Of a stretch of 64,000 nucleotides of DNA, positions 10,677 through 22,100 are shown in pieces. Made by a program: the position numbers and the translations under genes. The stretch is from the NCBI RefSeq assembly GCF_027172205.1, contig NC_070619.1, forward strand, positions 3,296,001-3,360,000. The letters run 5' to 3'. A model generated the notes under the pieces. It searched no databases. It was not told where the DNA came from and was given only the letters and a program-made list of their open reading frames with translations. Numbering within the stretch: position 1 is the stretch's first letter; each line of letters opens with the position of its first letter. The DNA is from Podarcis raffonei (Eukaryota; Chordata; Lepidosauria; Squamata; Lacertidae).

Positions 10677-11290
10677 TAGAGGAATAGGGGATCTGCTAAC
10701 ATCTCTCAGCACCCGTAACAAACGACCGTTCTCAAAATTCTTCGGAGGAAGACCTGAGTGTTTAAAGAAATGTCCTCTATGGTGTGAATGTGTCCTGAGA
10801 GAACCAAAACTAGCAGATCCTTGTGTTCCTGGATTGTGCATGAGAAAGGCGGAAGAGCGCCGCTGGGGTGATAAGTTGGCAATGTGGGTTTCCCCCCCCG
10901 CCCGTGGGGCATATTGCCTGGCTTTTTCCAGTGTGTCTGGTGCTTGTGAGATGGGGAAGTCCAGAGCGTTCTGTTCCACCTCCGCCCTTCTCCCTCCTCT
11001 GCTCAGCTCTGCTCGGCTTGCTTCTAATCATGTTGACTCTAATTAGTTAATTAAATAAGGAGGTCTCCTAGAAGTCTGGCCTCCCTACCATGTTTCGATG
11101 GGGGCCTCTGGGACTGTGTTCTCGCCACAGTTTGGCAAGGATCCCATGTCCACTCGATGATTAGCCAGTTTTTCCTACCAGGGGGTGGGGACACACCATT
11201 TTCTGGGAATGTTTTATATGGGGCAGGGAGAGAAGGGGTTGAAGGCTTGGTTGGTTGGCATCCATCTCTCCCCCAAAAGACAATGGAGCG
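10677..11290. other. Unassigned intergenic stretch
   Basis: There is no recognisable gene. The first 120 bases may be the right part of the old MITE noted before the SINEs. Confidence 0.4.
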
Positions 11291-11846
11291 CCGTATTTTT
11301 CGCTCTATAGGACGCACCGGACCATAGGAGAGGGAGAACTGGAAAAAAAATTCTCCCTCTCTCTGCTCAGCGCCCCTTCAGCGAAGCGGGAGGAGAAAGG
11401 GAGCCCCTTCCATTTCTCCTCCTGCTTCGCTGAAGGGGCGCTGTGCAGAGAGGGAAAACTGTGCAGCGCCTCTCCAGTGAAGCGAAGCCTGGAGAGCAAG
11501 AGTGATCGGTGTGCACCGACCCCTCTCGTTCTCCAGGCTTCAGGCCGCTATCCGCAAGCCTTCGGAGCACGACGGGAACTCCTGCTGCGCTCCGAAGGCT
11601 TGCGGATAGCTGCCTGAAGCCCCCGGATAACAGTGGGAGTTCCCTGTGCTCCGGGGGCTTCAGGCGGCTTCAGCGAAAGCAATGTGAAGCCTCTGGAGCG
11701 TGGGGGGAACTCTCCCTCTGCGCTTTGGAGGCTTTGCGTTGCTATCGCTGAAGCCAAGGAGCCTGCATTCGCTCCATAGGATGCACACACATTTCCCCTT
11801 CATTTTTGGAGGGGAAAAAGTGCGTCCTATAGAGCGAAAAATACGG
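11291..11846. mobile_element. Palindromic MITE with CCGTATTTTTCGC ends
   Basis: The ends CCGTATTTTTCGCTCTATAG and CTATAGAGCGAAAAATACGG are inverted repeats, and TA follows the right end. The inside is a run of hairpin arms (for example CTTCAGCGAAGCGGGAGGAG and its near complement). It is the same family as 20210-20605. Confidence 0.8.
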
Positions 11847-12165
11847 TAGTCTGAATCCCAGAAGCCAGAACAGCAAGAGGGATTGCTGCTTTCGCTGCGC
11901 AGCGATCCCTCTTGCTGTTCCGGCTTCTGTGAAAGCAATGCAAAACCTCCTCAGGGCAGGGGGAACGTCCCCGAGGAGGCTTCGCTCGGCTATCCCAGAA
12001 GCCAGAACAGCAAGAGGGATCGCTGCGCAGCGAAAGCAGCAATCCCTCTTGCTGTTCTGGCTTCTGGGATAGCTGCGCAGCCTGCATTCGCTCCATAAGA
12101 TGCACACATATTTCCCCTTACATTTTAGGAGGGGAAAAGTGCTTCTTATAGAGAGAAAAATGCGG
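11847..12165. mobile_element. Second CCGTATTTTT-type MITE, left end lost or fused
   Basis: It ends in GAGAGAAAAATGCGG followed by TA (12166-12167) and has the same hairpin style. GAAGCCAGAACAGCAAGAGG and its complement occur twice. It abuts the previous element with no clear left terminus of its own. Confidence 0.65.
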
Positions 12166-12167
12166 TA

Positions 12168-13130
12168 CATCTCCAGAGGTGAAGTCAAACTGCTGCATTT
12201 GCAGCAGCAAAGTGACCTCTCTTGGGCCCAAGCCTGGGCAGTGTGGCTGGAGGCTCTGGGCTGCCCAGACAACAGGCAGGGGTGGAGGAAGTGGGGTGCG
12301 GTGGATGCAGGTCGCCCCAGGTGTCATCACTGAGGGGGGTGACAAAATGCCGGGCAGCACTCAACGCGGGGCCTGCAGCATGCCCAAGCCACCTCCGTAA
12401 GTGACTCGTGGATTTGCAAGGATGGGAGATGGGGTTGGGGGGTCAGTCCTTTTGCAGATTTTGAACTAAAGGTTAATCTGGCGTGGGAGTATTGGGTAGG
12501 CCTTGTTTGATGGCTTCAGCGCTGCTTTTGGAGCTAGGGCCACATTGCCCTGGTAGAAACCCATTGGGGGCCACATTCCAGCAGAAGTGGTTGGGTTGTG
12601 GGGTAAATTTGATTTCATTCTCACCGAAAGGTGGATCTGTCCAATTTGAACTTTCTTAAATGATACAAGAACGGAAAGTCATGTTTTGAAATTCGCACAT
12701 AATTCAGTTTTGCGATGTCTGTCCTGGGAGAGATGCGGTGGCTTGGGCGTGCGCAGGCTCCCCGCTGCCCAGACGGTCCGCCTGCTGCCTCCTCCCCAGC
12801 TGTAGGGCGGCTGAGTGGGGGGAGACAGGCCCCTTCCTCCGCTTCTGATAAGACCCCTCTCTCAGCCTGGCTGATGTGGCCCAAAGGAAACCAGAGCAAG
12901 ACGTTTGGCACCAGCTGGGCTGCAGGAGTTGCCAGAAGGAGGTGGACAAGGCGCCATCCAACTGCCTTAGGGACTCCACTATGGATTTGTGGAGGGTCTA
13001 CTCCTGAGCCTTTTCTCAGGACGTCCCACAAGGCAGTGGAGGTTTAGGGCCAGAGTTCTCCTTCTCCTAGATGGGCTCCCTTCCCAGGTGGATGAGCCCC
13101 ACCTTTCCCTCACTTCCCTTTATGGCATGG
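12168..13130 (+). repeat. Unclassified dispersed repeat, split copy
   Basis: Segments 12168-12275 and about 12760-13130 match the minus-strand sequence of 53310-53735, in the same order. The stretch between them (12276-12760) is an insertion that contains copy B of the 330-bp segment. Shared blocks include GACGTTTGGCACCAGCT and TTAGGGACTCCACT. The family is not recognised. Confidence 0.65.
12399..12720 (+). repeat. 330-bp duplicated segment, copy B
   Basis: It matches 9474-9804 from GTGACT(C/T)GTGGATT through TTTTGCGATGT, and lies inside the split dispersed repeat. Confidence 0.85.
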
Positions 13131-13169
13131 GCAGAAACCGCCTTCTTGACATTTGGCCTTCTCGGTGGT

Positions 13170-13380
13170 GGCACCCACCCTGTGGAACACTCTCTAACCA
13201 GGTGTCAAAGAGAAGAACAACGACCAGACTTTTAGACGACATCTGAAGGCAGCCCTGTTCAGGGAAGCTTTTAATGTTTAACAGACCACTGTACTTTAAA
13301 ACTTTGTTGGAAGCCACCCAGAGTGGCAGGGGAAACCCAGCCGGATGGGCGGGGTATAAATAATAAATTATTATTATTAT
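13170..13380 (+). mobile_element. CR1/L2-group LINE 3' end
   Basis: The sequence has the AGACATCTGAAGGCAGCC-like segment, GGAAGCCACCCAGAGTGGC, GGCGGGGTATAAATAATAAA and an ATT-repeat tail. Confidence 0.75.
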
Positions 13381-13550
13381 TGGTCTCATCTGCTCCATCC
13401 GCCAGAGCGGATCTTCGCATGCCGGGAAACTCACTGAGGGTTTCAGACCCATCGACTCCCCTCGCCTGATTTAGCTGGCCAGTCGAAGTCGTTTTTCTTT
13501 TCACGATCTAGCAGAATAATTTTTTTACGAAATAAATAAAAAGATAAGTA

Positions 13551-13784
13551 CAGTGGTACCTCGGGTTACAGACACTTCAGGTTACATACGCTTCAGGTTA
13601 CAGACTCCACTAACCCAGAAATAGTACCTCGGGTTAAGAACTTTGCTTCAGGATGAGAACAGAAATCGCGTGGCGGCGGCAGCATGAGGCCCCATTAGCT
13701 AAAGTGGTGCTTCAGGTTAAGAACAGTTTCAGGTTAAGAACGGACCTCCGGAACGAATTAAGTACTTAACCCGAGGTACCACTG
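13551..13784. mobile_element. Tc1/mariner-like MITE, 234 bp
   Basis: The ends CAGTGGTACCTCGGGTTACA and TAACCCGAGGTACCACTG are inverted repeats with TA on both sides (13549-13550 and 13785-13786). Confidence 0.9.
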
Positions 13785-13867
13785 TAGTTGTTTATCTCTG
13801 ACATCTGGCGGGAGGGCGTTCCATAGAGCGGGTGCCACCACCAAGAAGTACCCGAGGTACCACTGTA

Positions 13868-14640
13868 AATAAACTTTCCAAAATGAATAGCAGATTACAG
13901 GTAATTTAGGCAACATACCCTTCTGTCAAGGGCTTCCCCCTCTTCTCCCCCAAGTTTCCCTCCCAGCCTTAGGATTCCCCCACCCCAAAGATTTGGGGTT
14001 TCCTGCTCCTCTCTCATCCTGGGGGAGAGAGATGCCCCTTCTCTTATCCGCAGGAGCTGAAGTTTGGAGAAATCTCCTCAGAGCATTCTGTGTGTTGAGA
14101 CAGAGATTTAGAATTTTAAGTTTGCTTCGTGCTTTCCTTTAATTTATTTAAGAGGCATTTTGCCGTCTGCCCAGGAGATTTGGCACTTGAGTTTTATTTT
14201 AGTGTTGTATATACTTTCAATATTTTTTTGCTTTGAGTTAAGTTCTGTTTGACGTGACCTTGTGCGGCTTCCACGCTGCGTAAAGCTTTTGTGATGGTCC
14301 GATGACTTGTATACAAATGGATCTGTTCTTATTGGAGGTTTTTTTAAAAGTGCATTTGGACTGATGGTTTGTGTTCTTTGTGGTTTCTGTGCAATTTGTT
14401 TTCTTTCAACAAAAGTCCCCTGCATTGGCTTTATTTTAATTTTTTAAAATCTCTCGTCGTTAGGAGCCCAAGAAACTCTGGTGTTCTGACAGTTTATAAT
14501 AAACATAATCCTCTGGGCTCCCTCTAACAGCAAACTCAAGTCGTGGGTGGAGACAGGATTGGCACCAGGGATAAACAGGAATGGGGCCGTATTGGCACGC
14601 ACACCATGTTTGAAGCATTAAGTAGTGCAAGTTTTGAAGT
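13868..14640. other. Unassigned stretch
   Basis: No gene is seen. TTTTCTTTCAACAAAAGTCC (14399-14418) closely matches 9324-9343, so part of it is a dispersed repeat shared with the region near 9.3 kb. Confidence 0.4.
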
Positions 14641-14644
14641 ACAG

Positions 14645-14850
14645 GCAGTCTGGTGTAGTGGGTAGAGCGCTGGACTGGGGGAGACCAGGGTTCAAATCTT
14701 CCCACTCAGCCCTGACGCTTGCAGGTGGAAGGTGGGGTTTGTTATTGTCTCTCAGCCTTACCTTCCTCACAGGGTTGTGGTGGGGCGAGGAGAACTATGT
14801 GCCTTGCGACCGTGAGCTACTTGGAGGAAAGGTGCAAATGGAGTAAATCA
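14645..14850 (+). mobile_element. MIR-like SINE
   Basis: It has a tRNA-like head (CTGGTGTAGTGGGTAGAGCG, AGGGTTCAAATC) and a core with CTCACAGGGTTGTGGTGGGG. The layout is that of CORE/MIR SINEs, and the copy is moderately diverged. Confidence 0.7.
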
Positions 14851-15042
14851 TAATTTAAGAAGCCAAGGGAGTAAAACAACAGCAGACACTAGATCTGAGC
14901 GCAATCCAGTCAGAAAAGAAAACTGAGAAGTGGAATGGAATGGAATGTTCCTGCAGGGTTAGCTGGCAGCTGGACCAAGAACATTCCTATTAGAAAATTG
15001 GTATTGTTATAATGAGGCTGCTATTGGAACGATATTGCAATA

Positions 15043-15554
15043 CAGTCATATCTCATGTTACGTCCGCTTCATGTTACATTCTTTCAGGTTACATCCCACG
15101 GCGACCCGGAAGTACCAGAATAACAATAACAATAATAAAATCTTATTTATATCACGCCCTCCCCAGCCGAAGCCGGGCTCAGAGCGGCTAACAACAGTAA
15201 AATGATACAACATTCTAAAATCATTTCATTATAAAATCAGTTCAAATCAGATTAATGGCAACCATTGGGCTAGAGTTCTGTGAAGATTGCCAAAGGCCTG
15301 GTGGAACAGCTCTGTCTTGCAGGCTCTGCGGAAAGATGTCAAGTCCTGCAGGGCTCTGGTCTCTTGGGACAGAGCGAAAGGGTTACTTCTGGGTTTCGCT
15401 GCTCGCGCATGAGTGCAAAATGATGTCACGCACATGCGCAGAAGTGGTGAATTGCAACCCGTGCGTGCACAGACGCGCCGCTGCGGGTTGCGCTCTTTCC
15501 GTGTTGCGAACGGGCCTCCGGAACGGATCATGTTCACAACCAGAGGCACCACTG
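15043..15554. mobile_element. Tc1/mariner-like MITE split by a LINE tail
   Basis: The left end CAGTCATATCTCATGTTACG and right end CAGAGGCACCACTG match the 230-240-bp family at 24161, 34122 and 40769. A LINE 3' end on the minus strand (about 15117-15375, AATAACAATAATAAAATC onward) is inserted after GGAAGTACC, so the LINE is younger. Confidence 0.75.
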
Positions 15555-15939
15555 TGAGAGACAGAGAGAGAGAGGAGAGAGAGAGTGTATATAAACATAT
15601 ATGAACAATCCTGTTACACACACACACATACACATGCACACATATCTGAACTGCAGCAAAATTTTGCAGCGCGCCGTCGTGTCCTAATGACAAACGCCAG
15701 TGGTTCAGAGCCCACCATCAATTTGGAAGCAAAACGGAACACCCTCCCTGCAAAAAAAACCCACAGTAGTTTTTACATATTAATTTATTTCCTTCAGCTT
15801 TATTTACTGTGGGGAGGGAAGAGGGGATCCCCTAGGAACTCTCAGGACTCTTCTAAGTAATTACTGTTTCCCCAATTATTTTTTTGGGGGGAAGCCATGA
15901 CTGTTGTGGTATCAAAGTGCTTTAAATGTGTGGGGTGAA

Positions 15940-16035
15940 TGTGCTCCATGTCTTTTCATCTGTAGCACAGGAATCGGGGACCCGGGGATAATGACACTGG
16001 TCTACCTCGCAGGGTTGTTGAGAGGAATTCTCTTT
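15940..16035 (+). mobile_element. MIR-like core fragment
   Basis: CATCTGTAGCACAGGAATCG and CCTCGCAGGGTTGTTGAGAG match the familiar MIR core/3' pattern. A second scrap lies at 16945-17005, just inside ABHD8 intron 2. Confidence 0.6.
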
Positions 16036-16124
16036 CAGGGAACCCACGTCGACCCCACGACCCCAAAGAGTCTCACGCACTATTGTGTCATCCCCCCCCA
16101 ACTCCTCTCGATGCAGGAATCACG

Positions 16125-19100
16125 ATGTTCACCAGCATCACGGACGGGCTCCTGTGTTGCCTGATGGGCAAGACCCCCAATGCCGTGGGTCCCCTGGAGA
16201 GCGTCGAGTCCAGCGACGGGTTTAGCTTCGTGGAGGTGAAGCCCGGCCGGGTCCTGCGGGTCAAGCACCTGGCCCCCGCACGCCCACCGGGGGCCGAGGA
16301 CACGCCCCAGACCGCGGGCGTCGTGCACTGCAAACGCCGCATCACAGTCTACCGCAACGGGCAGATGGTCATCGAGAACCTGGGCGACGCCGTCCGCGCC
16401 GACATCCTCCACTGCCAGAACGGCTCCGAAGCCAACGGCACGATGGAGCTGGAGGTCTTGGACACTGCTGGCACCGGCGCAGCCACCCCCTCGGCCAACC
16501 CCCCCGGTCCTGGCCCTGCCAAGCGCCGCCGGCGGAAGCCGAAGAAAGTGGTCAACGTCGACTGCACCAAGTTCATCACCAGCTGCAAGGGCACCCACAG
16601 TGACGTGGTCCTCTTCTTCATCCACGGCGTGGGGGGCTCTCTGGACATCTGGAAGGAGCAGCTGGACTTCTTCGCCAAGCTGGGCTACGAGGTGGTGGCT
16701 CCCGACCTGGCCGGACACGGGTGCAGTTCGGCCCCCCAAATCGCCGCCGCCTACACTTTTTACGCCCTGGCGGAAGACATGCGGGCCGTCTTCAAGCGCT
16801 ACGCTCGGAAGAGGAACATCCTCATCGGACACTCCTACGGGTAAGGACGAGAGGAGGGTCCCGAACCCCGTTCATTCCATTCCGTTGAATGCTGGTTTCA
16901 TTGGAGCGGGCCGGGAGTGTGTGTGTGTTGATTTCTAAAGCTTATTCTAACCTTCCTCGCAAGGTTGTTCTGGGGATTAAATGAGCAGGGAGGGGAGAGC
17001 CGTTTATGAGCTTCACCACCCCCCGCACACTCCATTTCACTCTGCCCTCCATCAAATGTCGGTTTTGCTGTAGGGGATTTCTGCAGCTTATTCCAGAACT
17101 GGAGACCATCCTTTGAGAGGAGGGAGAATTTAGCTTAGGTATATTTCGAAGGGAGCAGTAGGTCGGAGCGTATGAACCGAAAGAAAAGAGACGCATCACT
17201 GAAACCGTTTTTTAAATGTAAACATAAGTGAAAGGAAGAAGACGGAGACTGGGAAATGTAAGCGAGGAAACGCTGTTTGGCAGCACAGTGATAAAAAGGC
17301 TGCAATGTGAGAAAAACCAGAAGAGCCCATCTAATGCTGTATTGTGTTTTTAATATTTGATTGGGAGCCGCCCAGAGTGGCTGGGGAAACCCAGCCAGAG
17401 GGGCGTGGTATAAATAATGAATTATTATAATATATTAATGCAGCCTCCTGCCCCCACAGTGGCCAAAAATATTTGATGTAATGGATGTGTCCTCTCCCAA
17501 CTTCAGACACAAATTCACAAGTACACTGCAGGTGACCTGCATGAAGCTCATGGACCATTGTTAGTCTGCAGACGACAGTTTATTATTATCTTCACCATCA
17601 TCCCAGGAAGCCAGGCATAGGGGCACCTTCTGTTATTCCCCCCACTCAGGAACGTGAAGGTAGACTGCTCTTGAAAATGGAGGTTCTTTCAACGCACATG
17701 AATAGCAGTTGTTGGCAAGCTTCCTCCTTTCTGGCTTTGGATATGACCCAGCTTACTCATAACTTGGTGTTCTGGACTACAATTTCTATCATCCAGGGTG
17801 GGCTCCATCATCATCATCACCATTATTATTATTATTATTAGTAGTAGTAGTATACCACCTTATAACTGCAAGTCTCAGGGTGGTTCACAACATAAAATCA
17901 CAACATAAAAACACAAAATATATAATAAAAATGAAAACAACCCGGAATATTAAAATACAATAGTCTATTAAACATTAAAAGCTTCCCTAAACAGGGCTGC
18001 CTTCAGATGTCTTCTAAAAGTCTGGTAGTTGTTGTTCTCTTTGACATCTGGTGGGAGGGCGTTCCACAGGGCGGGCGCCACCACTAAGAAGGCCCTCTGC
18101 CTGGTTCCCTGTAACCTCACTTCTCGCAGGGAGGGAACTGCCAGAAGGCCCTCGGAGCTGGACCTCAGTGTCCGGGCAGAACGATGGGGGTGGAGACGCT
18201 CCTTCAGGTATACTGGACCGAGGCCATTTAGGGCTTTCAAGGTCAGCACCAATACTTTGAATTGTGCTCGGAAACGTATTGGGAGCCAATGAAGATGTTT
18301 CAGGACCAGTGTTGTATGGTCTCGGCGGCTGCTCCCAGTCATCAGTCTAGCTTCTGCATTCTGGATTAATTGCAGTTTCCAGATCACCTTCAAAGGTAGC
18401 CCCACGCAGAGTGTGTTGCAGTAGTCCAAGCATAACTAGAGCATGCACCACTCTGGCGAGACAGTCCGCAGGCAGGGAGGGTCTCATACTGTGTACCAGA
18501 TGGAGCTGATAAACAGCCGCCCTGGACACAGAATTGACCTGCGCCTCCATGGACAGCTGTGAGTCCAAAATGACTCTCAGGCTGCGCACCTGGTCCTTCA
18601 GGGGCACAGTTACCCCATTCAGGACCAGGGAATCCCCTACACCCGCCCGCCCCGTCCCCCAAAAACAGTACTTCTGTCTTGTCAGGATTCAACCTCAATC
18701 TGTTAGCCGCCATCCATCCTCCAACCGCCTCCAGACACTCACACAGGACCTTCACCGCCTTCACTGGTTCTGATTTAAAAGAGAGGTAGAGCTGGAATAT
18801 TTGAAAAAATATGATAATATTTAAATCTTAGAATAGCTTTGGAAGTGGATAAAGGCGGTAGGGTTAGAAGTAGAAGATAGTGTATTTTATAAGCAATAAA
18901 ATGTGAAGTTTTTTTATGGTTAAAGTAAGTGTGGGAAAAAAGATGGTTAGAAATTATGATATATGTAAAGTGCTAAAGATGAAGTAGAATGATAGGTGGG
19001 ACTTGGGGAAGCCCACTTAACAATGTTTAGAAAAATAAGGATATGACAAGAATTTGTTTGTATTATTTGTCTTTTCTGTTTGTGTTTTTATTTGTCTTAT

Positions 19101-22100
19101 AAAATGAATAATTTTTTTGAAAAAAATATAAAAAAATAAAAGAGAGTTAGAGCTGGGTATCACCCACATATTGATGGACACCCAGCCCAAACCCCCTGAT
19201 GATCTCTCCCAGTGGCTTCATATAGATACAGTGGTGCCCCACAAGACGAATGCCTCGCAAGACGAAAAGCCCGCTAGACGAAAGGGTTTTCCGTTTTTGA
19301 GCTGCTTCGCAAGACGAATTTCCCTATGGGCTTGCTTCGCAAGACGAAAACGCCCCTTTTTCTAAGCCGCTAAGCCGCTAATAGCCTTTTAGCCGCTAAG
19401 CCGCTAAGCCTTTAATAGCCGCTAATCCGCTAATAGGGTTGCTTCGCAAGACGAAAAAACCGCTAGACGAAGAGACTCGCGGAACGGATTATTTTCGTCT
19501 TGCGAGGCGCCACTGTATTAAAAAGCATGGGGAGAGGACAGAGCCCTGAGGCACCCCACAAGTGAGAGCCCAGGGGTCTGAACACTCATCCCCCCCACCC
19601 TCCAACTTATTGCACCCTCCAACTTCCCTGCTTGCTTCTTCCCACAGAGTCTCCTTCTGCACCTTCCTGGCGCACGAATACCCAGATCTGGTCCACAAGG
19701 TGATAATGATCAATGGCGGAGGCCCCACGGCCTTGGAGCCCAGTCTCTGCTCCATCTTCAACATGCCTACATGTGTCCTGCGCTGCCTCTCCCCCTGTCT
19801 GGCCTGGAGCTTCCTCAAGTGAGTAGACATCTTCCTTTTCGGGGGTCTCTGGGGGCCCCAAGACAAAATGCCAGGCCCCACAGATCTGCCACTCTGCATT
19901 TTTACTGAGTATAGCAGGAGATGAAATACCACAAGACAGGAAAGAAATGGTTCTTTTATGCAACTGCAGCAGCCCCGGTTATTCCTTGCAAAGAGCTGGA
20001 AAGGGAATTAAAGGTAAAGGGACCCCTGACCATTAGGTCCAGTCGTGACCGATTCTGGGGTTGCGGCGCTAATCTCGCTTTATTGGCCGAGGGAGCCGGC
20101 GTACAGCTTCCGGGTCATGTGGCCAGCAGGACTGAGCTGTTTCTGGCGAACCAGAGCAGCGCACGGAAACGCCGTTTACCTTCCCGCCGGAGTGGTACCT
20201 ATTTATCTACCGTATTTTTCGCCCTATAGGACACACTTTTCCCCCTCCAAAAATGAAGGGGAAATCTGGGTGCGTCCTATGGGGCGAATGCAGGCTTTCG
20301 CTGAAGCTTGGAGAGCGAGAGGGGTCGGTGCGCACCGACCCCTATCGCTCTCCAGGCTTCAGGAACACATCCGCAGCCTAAGCAGCCCTGCGGGAGGTCC
20401 CGCCGGACAGACATCGGCCAGCCCCACAAGCTCGGGGGAGAGCAAGGAGGTGCAGCGCCGCCATCCCGCTGTTCCTCGACCTGGTTCGGTTTCCCAGACC
20501 TGGTTTTTTTGGGGGAAATAAAGGGGGGGAAATCCTTTATTTCCCCCCCCAAAAAAACTAGGTGTGTCCTATGGGACGGAGCGTCCTATGGGACGAAAAA
20601 TACGGTACTTGTACTTTTGATGTGCTTTCGAACTGCTAGGTTGGCAGGAGCAGGGACTGAGCAACGGGAGCTCACCCCATCGCGGGGATTTGAACCTCCG
20701 ACCTTCTGATCGGCAAGTCCTAGGCTCTGTGGTTTAACCCACAGCGCCACCCGCGTCCCGGAAAGGAAATTACATACCCACAAAAGAGGATTGGCTATAT
20801 AAATTTACAGCATTTATAGAACTGGCAAAATTAACTGCGGCAATAAGATATCAAACACATCAGAAATTAAGGTCACAATGGTTGTGGTTTGAAGAGTATA
20901 TGAGTAAAAACACTGCTCTAAAGATAGCATGTTGATATGTTTAGACTAAGGTCATAAAGCTGTCTTGATAATATCATAGTATATTATAAGAAATAATGTA
21001 GTGGGACATGATTTGCAATGTAAATAAGAACTTGAATGAAAAAATGACAAGCGCTGGTAGAGGGAAGTCACAAAGGTGTATTATCATCCACCTATTTTAT
21101 TTACTTCTTAACTTTTTTCTTTCGTTTTTCTTCTTATCCTTTTTTGTTGTTATTTTTTGTTGTTATTATGATATTACGGTTGTAAGTGTATGTATATTAA
21201 TGTTTGTATGAATGTCTAATCAAATTAATTAATTAATTTTTTATTATTATAAATGTTTTTATTAGCAATTTCAACATAACAACATATCAAAACGTGTCAT
21301 ATTCATTATTTCCCCCCTTCCCCTCAAACCCTCCCTCAAACCCTCCCTCCCCCCGATTAATTAATTACTTTAATTAATTAATTAAAAAAAGAGACCTGTC
21401 ATTCTGCATTCCACGGCTCCTGAGCATGATCTGTCCTCACTGGGCTGTTGTTATATGTGTGTGTAGCTTTTATTTTTAAAGTAATTTCCTTTTGCGTCAT
21501 GTCTTTTTTATAGTCTAAGCCCTGGGTTTGCTTATTTCCTTCTCCCTCCCGGAGTATATTCCTTTTGTGCCATGTCTTTGTATATTGCCTTCATTCCTTT
21601 TCTTTCTTTCACTGATTTCTCAGCAGCCCTGGGAGTCTTTGTTTGAAAAGCCGAAGAGAATGATGACAAATCCTCCCAAGTATTAAACAAATGAATAAAT
21701 AAATAAATGAATAAATAAATATCCGTGCTGAATTAACCCTGCCCGCTTGGTTCCCCTTGCAGGGCTGGCTTTGCCCGCCAAGGCGCCAAGGAGAAGCAGC
21801 TGCTGAAGGAAGGGAACGCCTTCAACGTCTCATCTTTCGTCCTGAGAGCCATGATGAGCGGCCAGTACTGGCCAGAGGGGGATGAGGTCTACCATGCGGA
21901 GCTGACCGTGCCTGTCCTCCTCGTTCACGGCATGCACGACAAATTTGTCCCTGTGGAAGAGGACCAGCGGATGGCTGAGGTAAGGCTTTTGCAAACATGC
22001 CCTGAATCCCTGTGAAATCCCACTCCATTTAAAAATTAATATGCAAAGGTTTAAAAGGCACAAGGAGATAGGATAATAATATATCAAGGATGGAATAACA

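Larger units (their letters stand above)
17340..19600 (-). mobile_element. CR1/L2-group LINE in ABHD8 intron 2, multiply interrupted
   Basis: The minus strand reads reverse-transcriptase C-terminal sequence ([37 protein letters not shown]) ending in the GGGCGGGGTATAAAT-type tail. A separate tail lies at 17340-17425 and the main body at 17935-18776 plus about 19157-19600. It is interrupted by an L1 end (18796-19137) and a MITE (19229-19515). The reading is broken by many changes. Confidence 0.8.
19915..21230 (+). mobile_element. L1 ORF2 end and 3' UTR, interrupted by a SINE
   Basis: The plus strand reads L1-like protein scraps ([20 protein letters not shown]) up to 20010 and resumes at 20773 with KRGLAI-like sequence and an A/T-rich 3' end. 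A Sauria-type SINE separates the halves. Confidence 0.7.

Noticed and set aside
16080-16832. 250-codon minus-strand frame
   Set aside because: It is the antisense shadow of the GC-rich first coding exon of ABHD8.
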